DNA from: CBDFGQ01 sp965247295
Lineage (GTDB): Bacteria; Chloroflexota; Dehalococcoidia; Lucifugimonadales; JAGWBF01
DNA: 64,000 nt
Assembly (NCBI GenBank): GCA_965247295.1
Contig: CBDFGQ010000005.1
Coordinates: forward strand, 124,001 to 188,000
Direction: 5' to 3'
A program made the position numbers and the translations under genes. This document shows positions 59,468 through 64,000 of the stretch, piece after piece. How positions within the stretch are numbered: the first letter of the stretch is position 1; each line of letters begins with the position of its first letter. A model generated the notes under the pieces. That model searched no databases. It saw only the letters and a list, made by a program, of their open reading frames with translations, and was not told the DNA's origin.

Positions 59468-60700
59468 ATGGACCACGATGGTGAAAGGGCGGCAAGAGGG
59501 CCGTTATGGGGGACAAGGGTTATAGAGCTGGGCGATTTCGTCACTGGGCCCTGCTGTGCCATGATGCTGGCTGACCTGGACTCCCAGGTCATCAAGGTCG
59601 AACCCCCGCCAAGCGGTGATAGCTCTCGACGATACGGCCCCTTCGTTGACGCCAAGGACGCTCTGGACGTCAGCGGCCTTTACCAATACCTTAATGTCAA
59701 CAAGCTGGGAGTGACCCTGAACCTGAACACGGATATGGGGCGGCAGCTGCTGGGCTCCCTGGTAGCAATATCCGATGTACTCATATGCAACCTGCCCCAC
59801 CGAGAGATGGTAGACCTCCAGCTGGACTACCAGCGCCTGAACGCACTAAATCCCCAGCTAATTGTGGTAGCCATAACCGCCTTCGGGATTTCCGGGCCCC
59901 GCAGCCACTGGAAGGCCCACGACATCACCCTCACTGCCGCCAGTGGGTTCAGCGCCGCCGTGGGCCTGCCGGAAGGGGAGCCCCTTGGCTTTCCGGGACC
60001 CGTAGCCCAGTTCAATGCGGGTATGTACGCCGCCGCCGCAACGCTGGCCGCCCTCTGCGTCCGAGACCTCCACGGCTTTGGGCAGCTAGTGGATATCTCC
60101 GAGGTAGACAGCCTGGCCACGCTGCATACGGGGGAAGAAGGGCTGATGTGGGTCCACGACTGGAGGGTTACTCAGCGAATGGGACACAGCACCCAGGCAG
60201 GATCGGGCTTCGCCAGCCATGAATTCCGCTGCAAGGACGGCCAGGTGTTTCTGGATGCCGCCAGGAACGCCCAGTGGCGAAGGCTTGTCTCCATGACGGG
60301 CAGAGAGGAGTTCGTCCAGGACCCCAGGTTTCAGGAAGTGGCCCAAATCGATGGTCCGGGATGGGAGGAGGCGAAGGACTATCTGGAAGACTGGATGTCC
60401 AGCTATACCAGAGAGGAGCTACTGGAGCTGGACCTGCGGCATCAGCTGGGCATCACGCCTAACTGGAACGTGGGTGAGATGAGCGGCGAACCGGGCCTAG
60501 CTGGGTCCTTCAGGGAGCTGGTCGCCAACGGCAAGACCGTGCTCCGGGGTCCCGGGCTGCCCTACAGCTTCGCGGACTGGCAGCAGCCGGCGCCGGCCCC
60601 CGCGCCGAAGCTGGGGGAGCACAACGGGCGGGTGTACGGCGACATCCTGGGAATACGGCAGGATGAGCTGACCAGGATGTTCCAGGCGGGAGTGATTTAA
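59468..60700 (+). CDS. Class III CoA-transferase (CaiB/BaiF family), catalytic Asp replaced
   Basis: 410 residues. TRVIELGDFVTGPCCAMMLADL and VIKVEPPPSGDSSR are typical of the family. The usual nucleophilic Asp (as in iaD-x-x-aG) is replaced by Q181 in VAQFNAGMYAAAATLAAL. The second gene of the pair has the Asp. This resembles heteromeric class III CoA-transferases of the BbsEF kind, in which one subunit carries the catalytic Asp. It is 2 bases from the next gene. Confidence 0.9.
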   Translation: MDHDGERAARGPLWGTRVIELGDFVTGPCCAMMLADLDSQVIKVEPPPSGDSSRRYGPFVDAKDALDVSGLYQYLNVNKLGVTLNLNTDMGRQLLGSLVAISDVLICNLPHREMVDLQLDYQRLNALNPQLIVVAITAFGISGPRSHWKAHDITLTAASGFSAAVGLPEGEPLGFPGPVAQFNAGMYAAAATLAALCVRDLHGFGQLVDISEVDSLATLHTGEEGLMWVHDWRVTQRMGHSTQAGSGFASHEFRCKDGQVFLDAARNAQWRRLVSMTGREEFVQDPRFQEVAQIDGPGWEEAKDYLEDWMSSYTREELLELDLRHQLGITPNWNVGEMSGEPGLAGSFRELVANGKTVLRGPGLPYSFADWQQPAPAPAPKLGEHNGRVYGDILGIRQDELTRMFQAGVI

Positions 60701-60702
60701 AG

Positions 60703-61926
60703 GTGTCTGACTCCAACGCGCGTCCCCTCGCATCTTACCGGGTCATAGACATGACCCGGTACCTGGCAGGCCCCATACCGGGGATGATCCTGGCAGACAT
60801 GGGTGCCGAAGTGATCAAGGTGGAGACACACAGCCACCCGGACGCGCTGCGGGGTGGGCGACCCGTGGACCCCACGAAGCCGCCGAACGAACAGCATCCC
60901 CAGGCCCACAACGTGTGGCGGGGCAAACGGAGCATCACCCTGGATATCGGGCAGCCGGAGGGCCTCTCGATCCTCCTGGACCTTGTTCGAGCCAGCGACG
61001 TGGTCATAGAGAGCTTCGCTACCGGCGCCCTGGAGAGGCTGGGGCTGGGGTACGACACCTTGAGGACGGTCAGGCCCGACATGATTTTGCTGTCCTTTAG
61101 GGCCTACAGCGGCGCCGGTCGACTCCGTGGCCTCAGGGGCGGTGCACCCCAGATTCAGGCGATGACCGGCATCAACAGCATGATAGGATACGCTGAAGGG
61201 GAGTCCCTGACCCTGGGCCGGTACTCAGTGGACAACTTCAGTGGGCTCAACGCCTTCGTGGCCCTGGCCGCGGCCATGCACCAGCGGGATACTGAAGGGA
61301 AGGGGCAGCACATCGAGGTGTGCCTGACCAAATCGGCGATAGCCGCCTTCGCCACCAGCTTCCTGGAATATTCCTGCACGGGCGAGTTACCCAGGCTACG
61401 GGGCAACTATGACCCCGTGCTGGCCCCCTACAATTTCTTCCCGTGCCGTGGTGAGGACCAGTGGATTTCCATAGCCGTGGGCGATGACGAGGAGTGGCTG
61501 GGCCTCTGTAGAGGGCTGAGGCGGCCTGAGTGGGCTGAAGACGAGCGGTTCAACGACCGTTACGGCCGGGTCACGAACCGTGACGCACTGGAGGGCCTTA
61601 TCTCCCAGGCCACGAGAGAATACGACGCAAGGGAACTCACGGAGACCCTGCAGTCTCACGGCGTTCCCGCGGCACCCCTGATGCGAGCGGAAGACAGGCT
61701 CGCCGACGCCCATTTCCAGGCCAGGGGGCTGTACTCCTGGGTGGACCATCCCGTCCTAGGACCCGAGCCGCTATTCAATCTGGGATGGAAAATGAGCGAG
61801 ACTCCCCCTGCAATACGTGGCCCTGCACCCCTGCTAGGCGAGCACAATGGATGGGCCTTCGTTGAGCTACTGGGGCTAAGTAAGCACGAAGTGAACAGTC
61901 TAACAGAGTCCGCCGTACTGCACTGA
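60703..61926 (+). CDS. Class III CoA-transferase (CaiB/BaiF family), catalytic partner
   Basis: 407 residues. YRVIDMTRYLAGPIPGMILAD and VIKVETHSHPDALRG open the fold; D177 in YSVDNFSGLNAFVALAAA is the expected nucleophile. It transfers CoA from one thioester to a carboxylate. The GTG start is 2 bases after the previous stop, implying a complex with that protein. The substrate is not identified; the downstream dehydratase suggests an acyl-CoA route. Confidence 0.92.
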   Translation: MSDSNARPLASYRVIDMTRYLAGPIPGMILADMGAEVIKVETHSHPDALRGGRPVDPTKPPNEQHPQAHNVWRGKRSITLDIGQPEGLSILLDLVRASDVVIESFATGALERLGLGYDTLRTVRPDMILLSFRAYSGAGRLRGLRGGAPQIQAMTGINSMIGYAEGESLTLGRYSVDNFSGLNAFVALAAAMHQRDTEGKGQHIEVCLTKSAIAAFATSFLEYSCTGELPRLRGNYDPVLAPYNFFPCRGEDQWISIAVGDDEEWLGLCRGLRRPEWAEDERFNDRYGRVTNRDALEGLISQATREYDARELTETLQSHGVPAAPLMRAEDRLADAHFQARGLYSWVDHPVLGPEPLFNLGWKMSETPPAIRGPAPLLGEHNGWAFVELLGLSKHEVNSLTESAVLH

Positions 61927-61945
61927 GCGGAGAGAAAGGACGACC

Positions 61946-63010
61946 ATGGCGCAGAAGGTTAGGAACCCCAATATCGAGTCGCAGAACGCGCCTGCCCAGT
62001 TCGGCAGGCTGTCAACCTTCGACGAGATCGAGGTCGGGCCCGAGTACACAAGGGTCTGGACGATCACCCCTGACACTATCGACCTGTACATGCTTATGCA
62101 CGACGAATACCACGAATGGTACGCCATAGACTCCCCGTTTGGAGGCCGGGTGGCGCCTCCCAACGCCTCGTGGAATATCGTACGGGCGATGCTGCCCTAC
62201 AACGTGCGGGGGCTCTTCGCTGGTGCGGAGTACGAGCTCTTTGACGTGCTGCGCCCCGACGTCCCTTACCTGTGGAAGGGCAAGGTATCGGACAAGTATA
62301 TCCGCCGGGACCGGGAGTGGATCGTTTACGACGGCATTTGCGTGCACCCCGACGGCCACGAGGTGTTGCGGACCAAGCGGCTGCACGCCCTGCACTACGT
62401 TCCCATCGGACAACGTAGCGAGAAGCCCTCGGAGGCGCCGGTTAAGCAGTCGGTGAAGGACGTCCAGGAGGAGGAACCGAACTACTCTCCTCCGGAATTC
62501 ATCCCAAGGGACCCCGGAGCCTGGAACAGAGATACGGTAGAGGTTCCCGTGAGCCATATCCATTACGGTCACGTAGATACCCCTCTGGGGACCGAACTCT
62601 TACCGGTTTCAAAGCAGTACACCTGGCGAAAGGTCCGCGACGCCTCCGAAATGAGCTACGGGAACCTGTACGGCTGGCCCGACTGGGCGAGGGCATACAA
62701 TATCCACACCAACGCCGAGGCAGCGGCGGCTTACGGTTTGCCCGAGCCCAACGTGGGCTCCCCCGACCAGGTGGCCATGCTTTCCAACATGATGCTGGCC
62801 TTCGCCGGGCCGGGCTGGCTCGTGGGTGGCCGCTTCTCGTTGCGCTGGATACGGCCCATGGCACTCACGGACTTTGTGACGGCCAAGGGACGCCTGGTGG
62901 GCAAACAGATAGAGAATGAAAATGTGCGTCTGGAGTGCGAGGTCTGGGTAGAGAACCAGCGGGGGGAAAAGACCGTGGTTGGTAAGGCCAGCGGCGTTAT
63001 CCCACGCTAG
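61946..63010 (+). CDS. Two-domain MaoC/FAS1-like dehydratase
   Basis: 354 residues. Two hot-dog regions: an N-terminal FAS1-like dehydratase domain (FDEIEVGPEYTRVWTITPDTIDL) and a C-terminal domain with GPGWLVGGRFSLRWIRPMALTDF. Such proteins hydrate enoyl-CoA or dehydrate 3-hydroxyacyl-CoA. A clear MaoC Asp-His dyad was not found in the C-terminal half, so activity may lie elsewhere. It follows the CoA-transferase pair and probably acts on the same acyl-CoA. Confidence 0.82.
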   Translation: MAQKVRNPNIESQNAPAQFGRLSTFDEIEVGPEYTRVWTITPDTIDLYMLMHDEYHEWYAIDSPFGGRVAPPNASWNIVRAMLPYNVRGLFAGAEYELFDVLRPDVPYLWKGKVSDKYIRRDREWIVYDGICVHPDGHEVLRTKRLHALHYVPIGQRSEKPSEAPVKQSVKDVQEEEPNYSPPEFIPRDPGAWNRDTVEVPVSHIHYGHVDTPLGTELLPVSKQYTWRKVRDASEMSYGNLYGWPDWARAYNIHTNAEAAAAYGLPEPNVGSPDQVAMLSNMMLAFAGPGWLVGGRFSLRWIRPMALTDFVTAKGRLVGKQIENENVRLECEVWVENQRGEKTVVGKASGVIPR

Positions 63011-63022
63011 GTCCTGACGGCG

Positions 63023-63931
63023 ATGAGACGGCCAGAGGACAGGCTTCCAGACACTCACTGCCGCGAGTGCGGCGCCCAGCTAGAAGTGCGTAAGCTGAAC
63101 AGGCCGCGCGTGGGAGGCCTCTTCGGCCCGCGCCAGTGGCAGGCAGATACGGTCTGCCCCAGCTGTGGAGCCGCGGGAGGCGTGGGCTGGGCCACGCTGA
63201 TGTCACGGCATTCACTCCGCAACCCCCTCATGCGGCTGCTATCCCATCTCAGACGGGGCCGCCAGCACCCCAGAGCGCGTGCCCAAATGAGGCGGCGTGA
63301 TTCCTTTCTGGGCGACGATGGGCGAGTGGACCTGTCGCGGCTGCTGGCGGCGGTCTCCTTCCCCGTCTATGGGCTGAACGGGCGACCGCTGGGCCTTCGC
63401 CTCAGAAGCCCCGGCTGGGGTGGGAAGGGCAGTCCCGTGACGATCCATCGCGTCCGCCTGGGCTACGTTGCAGGTGACCCGCGCCAGCCTGAGCGGGCGG
63501 TCGCCCTGACCCAGGAACCGGAAGTCGATAGCGGGGAAGATGAGCTCGGCGTAATAGTGAGTCTTGTACACAACTACGCCCCAAAGGAGCACCTGGAAGG
63601 TTATACGCTCCGGGGGGACATCCACCGGGACTGGAACCTGGAGCGCCTCAGACTAGCATCTCGTCAGCAGACTACCATCCAGATAGGCACCATGCCTGTG
63701 GAGATTAGGATGGCCTCATGGGAGGAGCCGCACCGAGTCATCCTGGCCCGCCTAACCCTAGGAGGGGTTCAGCTACTGGCGGCGTCCCTGAACATATCTC
63801 GGGAAGAGCTGCTGCCAGCTCTAAGCACGTTGGCGACACTTAAAGAGGACCACGGAGCCCTTGCTGAACACCAGCGGGACGTGGAGGAGCTGGGCCAGAT
63901 GCTCAGGGAGTCCCACAACGACCCCACGTGA
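63023..63931 (+). CDS. Hypothetical protein with N-terminal zinc ribbon
   Basis: 302 residues. CREC (13-16) and CPSC (45-48) form a probable zinc ribbon; after a basic linker the C-terminal 180 residues are an unassigned alpha/beta domain (VYGLNGRPLGLRLRSPGWGG to ILARLTLGGVQLLAAS). No signal peptide. It starts 12 bases after the dehydratase stop. Function unknown. Confidence 0.65.
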   Translation: MRRPEDRLPDTHCRECGAQLEVRKLNRPRVGGLFGPRQWQADTVCPSCGAAGGVGWATLMSRHSLRNPLMRLLSHLRRGRQHPRARAQMRRRDSFLGDDGRVDLSRLLAAVSFPVYGLNGRPLGLRLRSPGWGGKGSPVTIHRVRLGYVAGDPRQPERAVALTQEPEVDSGEDELGVIVSLVHNYAPKEHLEGYTLRGDIHRDWNLERLRLASRQQTTIQIGTMPVEIRMASWEEPHRVILARLTLGGVQLLAASLNISREELLPALSTLATLKEDHGALAEHQRDVEELGQMLRESHNDPT

Positions 63932-63937
63932 TATATC

Positions 63938-64000
63938 CTACGAACGATGTCGGGCGTCCTTGCCCAGCCGCCGGGCGAGTGCGTCAGGGTTGGGGTACTC
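63938..64000 (-). CDS. C-terminus of a gene running in from the right edge
   Basis: On the minus strand the last 20 codons (EYPNPDALARRLGKDARHRS) followed by TAG look coding. The gene is convergent with the zinc-ribbon gene and begins outside the window. The family cannot be judged. Confidence 0.35.
   Translation of the reverse strand, partial: EYPNPDALARRLGKDARHRS

Noticed and set aside
1..64000. CRISPR arrays, rRNA genes, prophage or intact insertion sequences.
   Set aside because: No evenly spaced repeats, no rRNA-like stretch and no transposase, integrase or phage structural genes were found.

Overview
This GC-rich window carries about 55 intact protein genes, one tRNA and several broken genes. 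Gene content points to a Chloroflexota bacterium, probably of the Dehalococcoidia/SAR202 kind. The signs are a DUF2298 membrane protein, two luciferase-like oxidoreductases, paired class III CoA-transferases with a MaoC-type dehydratase and a molybdenum hydroxylase, DUF3179 proteins and an archaellin-like protein. The assignment rests on recognising families, not on a phylogeny. No rRNA, CRISPR array, phage or intact transposase was seen.

Layout. 1-6.4 kb: end of a DUF2298 gene, a luciferase-like oxidoreductase, an NAD-dependent formate dehydrogenase, a moeA/larB-like remnant and a DUF1015 gene. 6.4-15.1 kb: a long minus-strand run (CPBP protease, trpA, aroH, aroF, ribF, tyrS, class V aminotransferase, serA, coiled-coil protein) joining aromatic amino acid, serine and flavin synthesis. 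15.1-16.4 kb: palindromic repeats and two secreted proteins with related N-termini. 16.6-25.4 kb: rarA, a sulfite/nitrite reductase behind a regulatory leader, a chlorite-dismutase-fold protein, a vapB antitoxin with a beheaded toxin, aconitase and an Lrp regulator. 25.6-31.4 kb: tRNA-Ser(GCU), miaB, a VOC protein, a broken nadC, dtd, an FmdB-type zinc ribbon, a deacetylase and a second luciferase-like protein. 31.7-45.3 kb: housekeeping (two-component system, tsaD, RNase Y, YmdB, PHP, PlsY-like, recX-recA, a RidA pair, nadE). 45.5-56.0 kb: HAD hydrolase, a beta-propeller-DUF3179 lipoprotein, a broken DUF3179 gene, cysC, a ZnuA-like lipoprotein, an MFS transporter, an Asp-box protein and an archaellin-like protein. 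56.3-63.0 kb: a probable carboxylate/CoA-ester degradation cluster.

The best candidate for an undescribed system is the leader of the minus-strand sulfite/nitrite reductase gene. A promoter (TTGACA-17-TAGATT) abuts a 16-codon leader ORF with two cysteine codons (Cys-Thr-Cys). The second Cys codon lies in the first arm of a hairpin. The other arm of that hairpin can instead pair, 8 of 9 bases, with the 5' arm of a 15-bp terminator followed by a U-rich run just before the gene. This has the full architecture of a trp-type attenuator tuned to cysteine and placed on a cysteine-biosynthesis gene.

Other points worth a look: a UGA at the first Cys of the CPLC motif in a DUF3179 gene; two exact 19/20-bp tandem duplications that each shift a reading frame; a 50-60-bp structured motif present twice that resembles an IS200/IS605 end; promoters lying directly on start codons, suggesting leaderless mRNAs; and a CoA-transferase pair in which only one subunit keeps the catalytic Asp.
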